DNA of 60,536 nucleotides from Bacillota bacterium (GTDB lineage Bacteria > Bacillota > Clostridia > DSM-8532), in assembly GCA_023440865.1 (NCBI GenBank), contig JAEXRM010000048.1, positions 1 through 60,536 on the forward strand, read 5' to 3'. Below the pieces are notes generated by a model. It saw only the letters and a program-made list of their open reading frames with translations, did no database searches and was not told the origin of the DNA. Each line of letters starts with the position of its first letter. Positions within the stretch are counted from its first letter, which is position 1. Shown in pieces: positions 26,212-33,236 of the stretch. The translations under genes were made by a program, and so were the position numbers.

Positions 26212-26940
26212 ATGGAACAAGGAAACACGAAGGTGCCAGGGCAGCGGCTGCTCTGGGTGATCCTGTTCTGGGGCTCCCTGTGGGGCCTTGCCGAGGCGAC
26301 ACTCGGGTTTGTCCTGCACGCGGCGGCCGCAGCCGTTCCGGGACTGCAGGGGTTCGTCATGTTCCCGATCGCCTTCGTACTCATGGAACGGGCGGTTGCG
26401 GCATCCGGGAGGCCATGGGCCGCCTTTGCCGCATCCTGGGTTGCGGCCGCCGTGAAGCTTGCGGACCTGCTGCTGCCGGGAGCGGTGCCGCTGCGCGTGC
26501 TCAATCCGGCCGCCGCGCTGCTGATGGAGGGAGCGGCGGTCTGGGTGGCGTTGGCCTGGTGCGCGTCCAGGCAGGTGCGCGTCAGCGGATGGCATGCCCT
26601 CCTGGCAAGCCTCCTGTGGCGGACCTTCTTCCTGGGCGATCAGGTCGTGCTGGCAAGCCTTTCGATTCCGGCCGGGCTGGTGACGAACGGGTGGAAGCCG
26701 GCCCTTGAGTTCCTGCTTGTCGAGGGCGCCGCGAACGCGCTGCTGATCATGGCATTGTATGCGGCACGGCATGCGGCATTGTATGCGGCACGGCATGCGG
26801 CATGGCATCCGGCGCGGCATGCGGTGGCCGGCCGGATGCGCCGGCAGGGAACGTCCTTCCCGGATAGCGCGCATGTGCCGTTGGCGGTGTGGTCCGGCGG
26901 GTTGCTCGTGCTGGCGGTCGTGGCGCAACTGCTGCTTTGA
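26212..26940 (+). CDS. Unknown membrane protein of the molybdenum hydroxylase operon
   Basis: A 242-residue protein with five or six hydrophobic segments, beginning with LLWVILFWGSLWGLAEATLG. I do not recognise the family. Its place between the hydroxylase subunits and the NTPase, 31 bases after one and 12 before the other, suggests a role in substrate or cofactor supply, but this is only context. Residues 181-204 are a hydrophilic, His/Arg-rich loop made of three eight-residue repeats (ALYAARHA twice, then AWHPARHA), encoded by a 24-bp tandem repeat. GAGGAGG precedes the ATG at 26212. Confidence 0.7.
   Translation: MEQGNTKVPGQRLLWVILFWGSLWGLAEATLGFVLHAAAAAVPGLQGFVMFPIAFVLMERAVAASGRPWAAFAASWVAAAVKLADLLLPGAVPLRVLNPAAALLMEGAAVWVALAWCASRQVRVSGWHALLASLLWRTFFLGDQVVLASLSIPAGLVTNGWKPALEFLLVEGAANALLIMALYAARHAALYAARHAAWHPARHAVAGRMRRQGTSFPDSAHVPLAVWSGGLLVLAVVAQLLL
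26752..26823 (+). repeat. Three-unit 24-bp in-frame tandem repeat
   Basis: Units start at 26752, 26776 and 26800. The first two are identical over 24 bases; the third has four changes. The unit encodes ALYAARHA in a loop between the last two membrane segments of the host protein, so changes in copy number would keep the frame. Confidence 0.95.
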
Positions 26941-26952
26941 CGGGAGGATGGC

Positions 26953-27489
26953 ATGGCGGTGATCCGCTTTGTGACGGGACCGATCGGTTCGGGCAAGACG
27001 AACCGGATGGAACAATGGCTGCGGCAGGCGCCCGCGGGAACCGTCGGGGGCATTCTCGCCCGGAAACGCTGGGACGGCGGCAAACCGGCCGGATACGACC
27101 TGGTGCTGGTGCCGGGATGGACCGTTCATCCCCTTGCAAACCTGGCGGCCGAAGATGCGGTGGCCGGTGGGTGGGATCCGTCCGCCGGCACGGCGGATGT
27201 TCGTGCTAACTTTATGGATGTGCTCGCTGGCGGACAGGATTCTTTTGTGTTTGGCCCCTTCCGCTTCCAGACCGGGGCCTTCCGGACGGCGGCGGCCCAT
27301 CTTGACGCGCTGGCCGCCGACCCGGGGATCGACACCCTCCTCATCGACGAGATCGGCCCGCTGGAACTCGCGGGCGGCGGGCATGCAGATGTGCTCGACC
27401 GGCTGTTGCGCTCGGACAAGGAGCTGGTGCTGTGCGTCCGCTCCGCATGCCTGGAAGCGGTACGGCACCGTTTCGCCGCACAACCGTGA
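26953..27489 (+). CDS. THEP1-like nucleoside-triphosphatase (NTPase_1 family)
   Basis: A 178-residue P-loop protein with Walker A TGPIGSGKT near the start, a GGILARKR strand, and the Walker B LLIDEIGPLEL typical of THEP1-like NTPases. The biochemical activity in the family is slow hydrolysis of NTPs; its role beside molybdenum hydroxylases is unknown. It probably ends the operon starting at 21765. The last seven codons (HRFAAQP and stop) lie inside the first unit of a 36-bp tandem repeat that continues downstream, so the natural C-terminus may have been shaped by the repeat. Confidence 0.82.
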   Translation: MAVIRFVTGPIGSGKTNRMEQWLRQAPAGTVGGILARKRWDGGKPAGYDLVLVPGWTVHPLANLAAEDAVAGGWDPSAGTADVRANFMDVLAGGQDSFVFGPFRFQTGAFRTAAAHLDALAADPGIDTLLIDEIGPLELAGGGHADVLDRLLRSDKELVLCVRSACLEAVRHRFAAQP

Positions 27490-27613
27490 TTGCCCTACCG
27501 GCACCGATTCGCCGCAAGACCGTGAATGCCCTTCCGGCGCCGATTCGCCGCAAGACCGTGAATGCCCTTCCGGCACCGATTCGCCGCATGACCGCGATTG
27601 CCCTTTCGGCGCT
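27470..27613. repeat. Four-unit 36-bp tandem repeat spanning the NTPase stop codon
   Basis: Units start at 27470, 27506, 27542 and 27578, each beginning with GTTTCGCCGC or GATTCGCCGC. Units 2 and 3 differ at one base. Unit 1 contains the NTPase stop codon (27487-27489), and units 2 to 4 repeat that same 3' end, stop included. A decayed fifth copy reaches the convergent stop at 27617. The repeat therefore fills the whole 127-base gap between two convergent genes. Confidence 0.95.
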
Positions 27614-27616
27614 GCT

Positions 27617-29233
27617 TCAGCGCATGTCCATGACGACCTGTATGGGGAAATGATCCGACGGGAACCGTCCCCGTTCGGAGCGGTGGTTGACCTCCAGGGA
27701 CAGCAGCTTCCCGGCACCCCTTCGGAACACGAAATCGATATGCCCGCCCGTCCGTTCGCCCCGGAAGGCGTGGTAGGTGCCGTCCTGTTCGAACGGCAAC
27801 CCCGCCTCCTCCCACGTGTCGACGAGATCCGATGCGCGGAACAGTTTCTGCGCGGGCGTTCCCGGCACGCAGTTGAAGTCGCCCGCGAGGAACACGGGGT
27901 GGGGTGAGCCTGCGGTCAGGTTGTTCAGGCGTTCGAGCAGCAGCGCGGCGGAAGCGGTCTGCACGGCATCGGTCAGCCCGAAGTGCGTGTTGAAGAACCA
28001 GAACTGGCGCGCGGGGTCGTTCTTCCAGGAGAAGCGCGCCCACGTGCAGATGCGCGGCCAGTCCGGATCGAGCGGGTGCAGGGAACCGGGTGCATCCGGT
28101 GTCGCGCTCAGCCAGAATTGTCCCCAGCCCTGCACGTCGAGGCGGTCGGTGCGGTACAGGATGTTCGAATACTCGTCACGGTCGTTGCCGAAACGGGAGC
28201 AGCCGATCGACGCGTACGGCGCCGGAAGCTGTGCGAGCAGCCAACACGTCTGGTCGAGGCACGCCTCCTGCAGGCCGGCGACATCAGGGCGGGCGGACTC
28301 GATCGTGCGGGCGGCATTCTCCCGGCGTTCCGTCCAGGCGTCCGGTGTGCCGTTGTCGCCGTGGATGTTGCGGATGTTGAAGGTCATCAGGCGCAACTGG
28401 TCCGGCGTTGGCAGCAGCAGCGTGTTCACTTCTCCGTTGAGGGTGCTGCCGAAGGTGTGGCGCAGGGAAGGGCCGCCGAACGGATTGTTCTCTTCTTCGC
28501 CTGTCACGGTTCCCGCCAGGATGCCCTCGACAGCCTCGAGCAGCTCGTCGAGCTTCGAGGCGGGGAGCGGCGACAGCATGTGGCCGGGATGCAGGGTGTC
28601 GAACCGGTCGCGGAACGCGGCCAGCCGGTTGAGGCTTTCATGGAAGACCGGCAGCGGACAGGAATTCGGCAGGTTCAGCAGGTGGTTGCAGTTCAGGCAC
28701 GTGTCGCCCGTGAAGAGGCGGCGTTCGGTCTCGTCGAGCAGGCACAGCGAGCCCGGTGTGTGACCCGGCGTGGCGATGACGCGGAGCACACGGCCCCCCA
28801 GATCGATGGTGTCGCCGTCCTGGATGGAAACCGTATGCGGCGTTTCGAGCCGGATCCACGCCTCGATCCGTTCCTTCAGTTCTTCCGGGAGCGCCGTTTC
28901 GCCATCGAGCATCTCCGCCAGCATGGCACGCTTGACGTCGGGCTCGTTGCCGTCGAGCAGCATCGGCAGCTCGCGGTCGTGCACCAGGACTTCGTCGAAG
29001 TGGCCCGCACCGAGTGCGTGGTCGCCGTGCGCATGGGTCAGGAGGACGCGGACCGGCAGGGGCGTCAGTGACCGGCAGACGGCCGGCAGGTCGAGCATGC
29101 CCAGACCCGTGTCGATCAGCAGCGCGGCGTCGGTGCCGGCAACCAGGTACATCATCGCCGCGTCGTCCTCGATGCTCCAGACCGTTTCGGAGAGGGCGGT
29201 GATACGCATTTTCGGGGTGATGGGTTCCGTCAT
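27617..29233 (-). CDS. Metallo-beta-lactamase domain fused to an endonuclease/exonuclease/phosphatase domain
   Basis: A 538-residue two-domain protein. Residues 10-245 are a metallo-beta-lactamase fold with THAHGDH (His67, His69, Asp71, His72), GHTPGS and GDTC. Residues 280-538 are an EEP (DNase I/sphingomyelinase-like) fold with LMTFNIRN, Glu322 in LQE, NTHFGL, AGDFN and SDHFP. Both sets of catalytic residues look complete, implying two hydrolases in one chain. There is no signal peptide. The ATG at 29233 overlaps the M42 peptidase stop (ATGA), with GGAGGG seven bases before it, so it is the last gene of a coupled operon. Substrates are unknown; a phosphodiester or lactone/thioester pair is possible. 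Confidence 0.85.
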   Translation of the reverse strand: MTEPITPKMRITALSETVWSIEDDAAMMYLVAGTDAALLIDTGLGMLDLPAVCRSLTPLPVRVLLTHAHGDHALGAGHFDEVLVHDRELPMLLDGNEPDVKRAMLAEMLDGETALPEELKERIEAWIRLETPHTVSIQDGDTIDLGGRVLRVIATPGHTPGSLCLLDETERRLFTGDTCLNCNHLLNLPNSCPLPVFHESLNRLAAFRDRFDTLHPGHMLSPLPASKLDELLEAVEGILAGTVTGEEENNPFGGPSLRHTFGSTLNGEVNTLLLPTPDQLRLMTFNIRNIHGDNGTPDAWTERRENAARTIESARPDVAGLQEACLDQTCWLLAQLPAPYASIGCSRFGNDRDEYSNILYRTDRLDVQGWGQFWLSATPDAPGSLHPLDPDWPRICTWARFSWKNDPARQFWFFNTHFGLTDAVQTASAALLLERLNNLTAGSPHPVFLAGDFNCVPGTPAQKLFRASDLVDTWEEAGLPFEQDGTYHAFRGERTGGHIDFVFRRGAGKLLSLEVNHRSERGRFPSDHFPIQVVMDMR

Positions 29234-30291
29234 GACGCGTTCCCTCCGGAGACCGGTTCCTGGATGTAGGCGGCAAGCAGCCGCAGCGTGTTCTCCACAC
29301 CGTCCCGGTGCGTGCGCTCATACCCGTGCGAGGCGTAGACGCCGGGGCCGATGAGCCCGTGCGCAATGTCATAACCGGCCGAGAGCGCCACATCGACGTC
29401 GGAGCCGTAGCTCGGATAAATGTCGACGGCGAAACCCAGCTTCTTCTTCTCCGCGAGCCGGATGAGCCGGCTGGTCACCTCATAGTCGTAGGGACCGCGC
29501 GAGTCCTTCGCGCAGATCGAGACGGTGTGCTCGTCCGTCTCGAGGTCGTCGCCCACGGCGCCCATGTCGACCGAGATCATTTCCGTCAGGTCGGCCGGCA
29601 GGCCCGATGCGCCGCCATGGCCGACCTCCTCGTAGGTCGTGAACAGCAGCCAGGTTCTGCGGGCGGGCACCACACTCTTTTCCCTGACCCATTTCGCCAA
29701 TGCGATGAGGATGCCGGCGGAGGCCTTGTCATCGAGGTGCCGGCTCTTGAGGAAGCCGGACGGGGTGACGACCGTGCGCGGATCGAACGCAAGGAAGTCG
29801 CCTGCGCGGATGCCGAGCTTTTCGACGTCCTCGGGCTTCGACACCTTCTCGTCGAGCACGATCTCCATGGTCGTGTCGTCGCGCTTGGCGCTCTTGACGT
29901 CCTCCGACACATGGGCCGACGGCTGGTTGAGCTGCAGGGTGCCGGAGTAACGGCGTCCGTCGCGGGTGAAGATGGTGCAGTTCTCGCCTTCGACCGTATG
30001 CTCGGAGAAGCCGCCGATCTTCGTCATGCGCAGGCGGCCGTTGGACTTGACGGCGCGCACCATGCCGCCGAGCGTGTCGACGTGCGCGGCCAGCACAAGC
30101 GTATCGCCGGTTCCGCCCAGGTCGACCAGGACGGACCCCTTGCGGGTGACGACGGGCTCGTAGCCCATGGCCCGGAAGGTCTGGTCCAGATGCGCGGTGG
30201 CCTCGGCCGTGAAGCCGGAGGGGCTGGGGATGGCGCAGAGGCGGACGATGGCGTCGATGGCATGGTTGACATGTGCTTTTCCAAGCTTCAT
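29230..30291 (-). CDS. M42 family metallopeptidase (glutamyl aminopeptidase/FrvX type)
   Basis: A 353-residue M42 aminopeptidase. Metal ligands are visible in AAHVDTLGGMV, SRHLDDKASAG, TYEEVGHGGASG, VDMGA and ASHGYERTH, and the catalytic Glu pair EE is present. Members form large dodecameric cages that trim peptides in the cytoplasm. AAGGAGG lies before the ATG at 30291. The SDR gene ends eleven bases upstream and the fused hydrolase gene overlaps the 3' end by four bases, giving a tight three-gene operon. Confidence 0.9.
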   Translation of the reverse strand: MKLGKAHVNHAIDAIVRLCAIPSPSGFTAEATAHLDQTFRAMGYEPVVTRKGSVLVDLGGTGDTLVLAAHVDTLGGMVRAVKSNGRLRMTKIGGFSEHTVEGENCTIFTRDGRRYSGTLQLNQPSAHVSEDVKSAKRDDTTMEIVLDEKVSKPEDVEKLGIRAGDFLAFDPRTVVTPSGFLKSRHLDDKASAGILIALAKWVREKSVVPARRTWLLFTTYEEVGHGGASGLPADLTEMISVDMGAVGDDLETDEHTVSICAKDSRGPYDYEVTSRLIRLAEKKKLGFAVDIYPSYGSDVDVALSAGYDIAHGLIGPGVYASHGYERTHRDGVENTLRLLAAYIQEPVSGGNAS

Positions 30292-30302
30292 GGGAGCCTC
30301 CT

Positions 30303-31229
30303 TCAGGGGGTGAATTCGGTGGGGACATAGGTCCAGCCCTCGTCCCCGTGATAGATCATCTGCCGGGACATGCCGCCGTCGACGGTCAGACTCTGTCCCG
30401 TGATGAAGCTGTTCGCGCCGTCCGCGAGGAACAATACCGCGCGGGCGATGTCCCCGGGTGTTCCGACACGGTTGGCGGCATGCTGCGCCAGGTCGGCGGG
30501 AGAGAAGCCCGATGCGGCCGTGGCTTCCGGTTCACATGCCTCTTCCGTTGCGGATCGGCTCACTGGGATGGATCGGCTTCCTGCAATGGACCGGCCTTCC
30601 GTATTGGCGTGGCTTTCCGGCGCGGGAACCGGGTTCCCGCCGAGCCGCACCGGCATGCCCTGCCAGGCGGATGTGTCGATCCAGCCGGGATGGACGGCGT
30701 TGACGCGCACACGGTGGGCGAGGCTTGCGGCCAGCGCATGGGTCAGCGCCGTGATGCCGCCCTTGGCCGCCGAGTAGCTTTCCGTGTCGGCCTGCGACAT
30801 GAAGGCGCGGGTGGAGCCGATGTTCACGATGGCGGCGCCCGGATGGAAATGGGGACGCAGCAGGGAAGCCAGCAGGTAGGGGGCGGTGACGCCGACGCGC
30901 AGCACCTCGTTGAACTCATCCGCACCGCAGCCCGATAGCAGGCCGCGGCGGCTGAGGCAGGCGTTGTTCACCAGCACGTCCGCTCCGCCCCACCGTCGGA
31001 CGACGGCGCAGACAAACGACTCGAGGATGCGGGCGTCACCGATGTCGCCCGACATGAAGAAAACCTCGGATCCGCCCGCCGTCAGCAGATCGGCAAGTGC
31101 CTGGCCGTGGATGGCGTCGGTGTCGATGAAGGCGACGCGGGCACCCTCCCGCGCGAAGGTTTCGACGATGCAGCGGCCGATGCCGTTCGCTCCGCCGGTG
31201 ACGATGCAGATGCGGTTGCGCTGTTTCAT
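30303..31229 (-). CDS. Short-chain dehydrogenase/reductase with an unusual insertion
   Basis: A 308-residue classical SDR. It has the cofactor motif TGGANGIG (11-18), NNAC (88-91), catalytic Ser in IGST (137-140), YSAAK (152-156), and C-terminal TGQSLTVDGG. Asp36 after the second strand favours NAD over NADP. Residues about 192-241, which normally form a short substrate loop, are extended by some 35-40 residues of Ser/Ala/Pro/Glu-rich sequence with near-repeats (AGSRSIPVSRSATEE). The DNA there shows short degenerate repeats. AGGAG precedes the ATG at 31229. First gene of the SDR/M42/hydrolase operon. Substrate unknown. Confidence 0.87.
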   Translation of the reverse strand: MKQRNRICIVTGGANGIGRCIVETFAREGARVAFIDTDAIHGQALADLLTAGGSEVFFMSGDIGDARILESFVCAVVRRWGGADVLVNNACLSRRGLLSGCGADEFNEVLRVGVTAPYLLASLLRPHFHPGAAIVNIGSTRAFMSQADTESYSAAKGGITALTHALAASLAHRVRVNAVHPGWIDTSAWQGMPVRLGGNPVPAPESHANTEGRSIAGSRSIPVSRSATEEACEPEATAASGFSPADLAQHAANRVGTPGDIARAVLFLADGANSFITGQSLTVDGGMSRQMIYHGDEGWTYVPTEFTP

Positions 31230-31278
31230 GGCTGCTCCTGTTCTGCTCCTGCCCAGACCGGTTTCGGACACACATTCC

Positions 31279-31307
31279 ATCATGCCACGAACCGGCGGAT
31301 GCCGCAA
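31279..31307 (-). promoter_or_regulatory. Candidate promoter of the SDR operon
   Basis: On the minus strand, TTGCGG (31307-31302) and CATGAT (31284-31279) are 17 bases apart, about 50 bases before the SDR start. The hexamers are moderate. It lies back to back with the aminopeptidase promoter. Confidence 0.45.
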
Positions 31308-31313
31308 TGCGCT

Positions 31314-31342
31314 TTGACAATCGCCCCCCTTGGCCATAAGAT
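31314..31342 (+). promoter_or_regulatory. Promoter of the aminopeptidase gene
   Basis: TTGACA (31314-31319) and TAAGAT (31337-31342) are exactly 17 bases apart, about 85 bases before the ATG. It faces away from the SDR operon promoter on the opposite strand. Confidence 0.75.
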
Positions 31343-31428
31343 GGTTTTGGAGACCGTCGCATGACGCCGGCCGCGGGGCCGCTTCCCCAGGCCGGAGCGA
31401 TAAGTCGTCGGCTCCGGAGGAGTTTTGC

Positions 31429-33216
31429 ATGAACGGACGAATCAACGCATTGCGAAGCGAGATGGAACGGGAAGGCATCGACTGCTGGCTTGCGCCGAGC
31501 GGCGATCCGCACCTGAGCGAATATGTGGCCGACCATGACAAGACACGCGCCTGGCTGTCCGGCTTCTCCGGATCGGCCGGCGTTCTGCTCGTCACCCCTG
31601 CGGAAAGCCTGCTGTGGACGGACGGCAGGTACTTCGTGCAGGCGGAGAAGGAACTGTCGGGTACCGGCACGCGGCTGATGAAAATGAATACGCCGGGGTA
31701 CCCTTCCGTGGTCGAATGGCTGGAGAAGAACCTGGCCGAGGGCTCCGTCCTGGGGCTCGATGCCCGCCTGTATGCGGCCGCCACGCTCAAGGAGTATGAG
31801 AAGCGGCTTGCGGTGCGCAACATCGCCATCCGGGGCGACCTCGACCTGCCGGATCGCATCTGGCCGGACCGGCCCGCCGTGCCCGCGACCCCGGTGTTCG
31901 TGCATGAGGTGCTGTACGCGGGGCTTGCGCCTGCGGAGAAAATCGCCGGCATCCGTGCCCGGATGGCGGACGAAAGGGTCGGACAATACCTGGTGTCCGC
32001 CCTCGACTGCATTGCCTGGATCTTCAACCTGCGTGGTGCGGATGTGAAGAACAATCCGTTCACCATCGCGTATGCCCGCATCGGGGCGGAGGATGTGACC
32101 CTGTTCGTTGACGGGGCCAAGCTCGACGAAGCCGTGCGCGTCCATCTGGCCTCGAACGGCGTGACGGTTGCACCCTATGACGCCGTGCTGCCCGCCATTG
32201 CGGAGCTGCCGTCCGGCACCCGTGTCGCATATGATCCCAAGCGGACGAATGCGGCGCTTGCACGCGCTTTGCCCGCGGGCTGCGAGGCGGTCGAGACGGA
32301 GGACTTCGCCATGAAGGCCAAGGCGTTGAAGAATGCGGTCGAAGTCGACTGCCTGCGCCGCTGCCACGCGCGCGACGGCGCCGCCATGGTGCGGTTCCTG
32401 ATGTGGCTGGAAAAGGCAGTCGCGGACATGGCGGCCGGTGGAGAACCGGTCACCGAGCTCGACGTGATGGACACCTTGCGCACCCTGCGCGCCGCGCTGC
32501 CGCTGAACAGGGGCGAGAGCTTCGACACCATCGCGGCATATGGGCCGAACGCCGCCATGATGCATTACACCGCCACGGAGGAGAGCCACGCCGTCCTCGA
32601 GCCGAAGGGGCTGCTGCTGGTCGACTGCGGCGGGCAGTACCTCGACGGCACCACCGACACCACGCGCACCGTTGCGCTCGGGCCCATCTCCGACGAGGAA
32701 AGGCGATGCTGCACGCTGACGCTGAAGTCCCACATCGCGCTGGCGCGTGCCATTTTCCTCGAAGGCAGCACCGGGTCGAACCTTGACGTGCTCGCCCGCA
32801 TGCCGATGTGGCAGCAGGGCATGGACTACAAGTGCGGCACCGGCCACGGCGTCGGCTTCTTCCTGAGCGTGCACGAGGGACCGCAGGGCTTCAGCCAGGC
32901 ACACAACCCGAACAAGCTCGAGCCGGGGATGATCCTCACCAACGAGCCTGGCGTCTACAAGGCGGGCCGTTTCGGCATCCGAACGGAGAACACGATGCTG
33001 GTGGTGCCGGCGTTCGAGACGGAGGACGGGTCATTCCGCAAGTTCGATGTCATATCCTGCTGTCCGATCGACGTGCGCACGCTCGACCTCGGTATGCTGA
33101 CCCAGGAGGAACGCGCATGGCTCAACGACTATCATGCGTTCGTACAAACGCAGGTGGCGCCTCATCTGGATGCGGCGGAGGCGGCCTGGCTGGCGGTAGC
33201 CGCCGCGGCCGTCTGA
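31429..33216 (+). CDS. Xaa-Pro aminopeptidase (aminopeptidase P, M24B)
   Basis: A 595-residue three-domain aminopeptidase P of the long type: two creatinase-like N-terminal domains (1-300), the M24 pita-bread domain (about 310-530) and a C-terminal extension. The metal site is intact: Asp in DCGGQYLDGTTDT (399-411), His in GTGHGVGF (near 470), Glu in NEPGVY and Glu in RTENTM. It removes N-terminal residues before proline, in the cytoplasm. The start at 31429 is fixed by GGAGGAG six bases upstream; the frame is open further but without family similarity. The CAP-SLH gene begins 20 bases after its stop. Confidence 0.92.
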   Translation: MNGRINALRSEMEREGIDCWLAPSGDPHLSEYVADHDKTRAWLSGFSGSAGVLLVTPAESLLWTDGRYFVQAEKELSGTGTRLMKMNTPGYPSVVEWLEKNLAEGSVLGLDARLYAAATLKEYEKRLAVRNIAIRGDLDLPDRIWPDRPAVPATPVFVHEVLYAGLAPAEKIAGIRARMADERVGQYLVSALDCIAWIFNLRGADVKNNPFTIAYARIGAEDVTLFVDGAKLDEAVRVHLASNGVTVAPYDAVLPAIAELPSGTRVAYDPKRTNAALARALPAGCEAVETEDFAMKAKALKNAVEVDCLRRCHARDGAAMVRFLMWLEKAVADMAAGGEPVTELDVMDTLRTLRAALPLNRGESFDTIAAYGPNAAMMHYTATEESHAVLEPKGLLLVDCGGQYLDGTTDTTRTVALGPISDEERRCCTLTLKSHIALARAIFLEGSTGSNLDVLARMPMWQQGMDYKCGTGHGVGFFLSVHEGPQGFSQAHNPNKLEPGMILTNEPGVYKAGRFGIRTENTMLVVPAFETEDGSFRKFDVISCCPIDVRTLDLGMLTQEERAWLNDYHAFVQTQVAPHLDAAEAAWLAVAAAAV

Positions 33217-33236
33217 GTTGCGGATGGCGGCGCATC

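Noticed and set aside
27470..27613. Possible CRISPR array
   Set aside because: The 36-bp units are directly adjacent with no spacers and no cas genes are present.
25720..27717. A 665-codon minus-strand open frame with 12-residue repeats near its start
   Set aside because: The repeats are the antisense reading of the 36-bp array, and the rest lies opposite the hydroxylase, membrane protein and NTPase genes.
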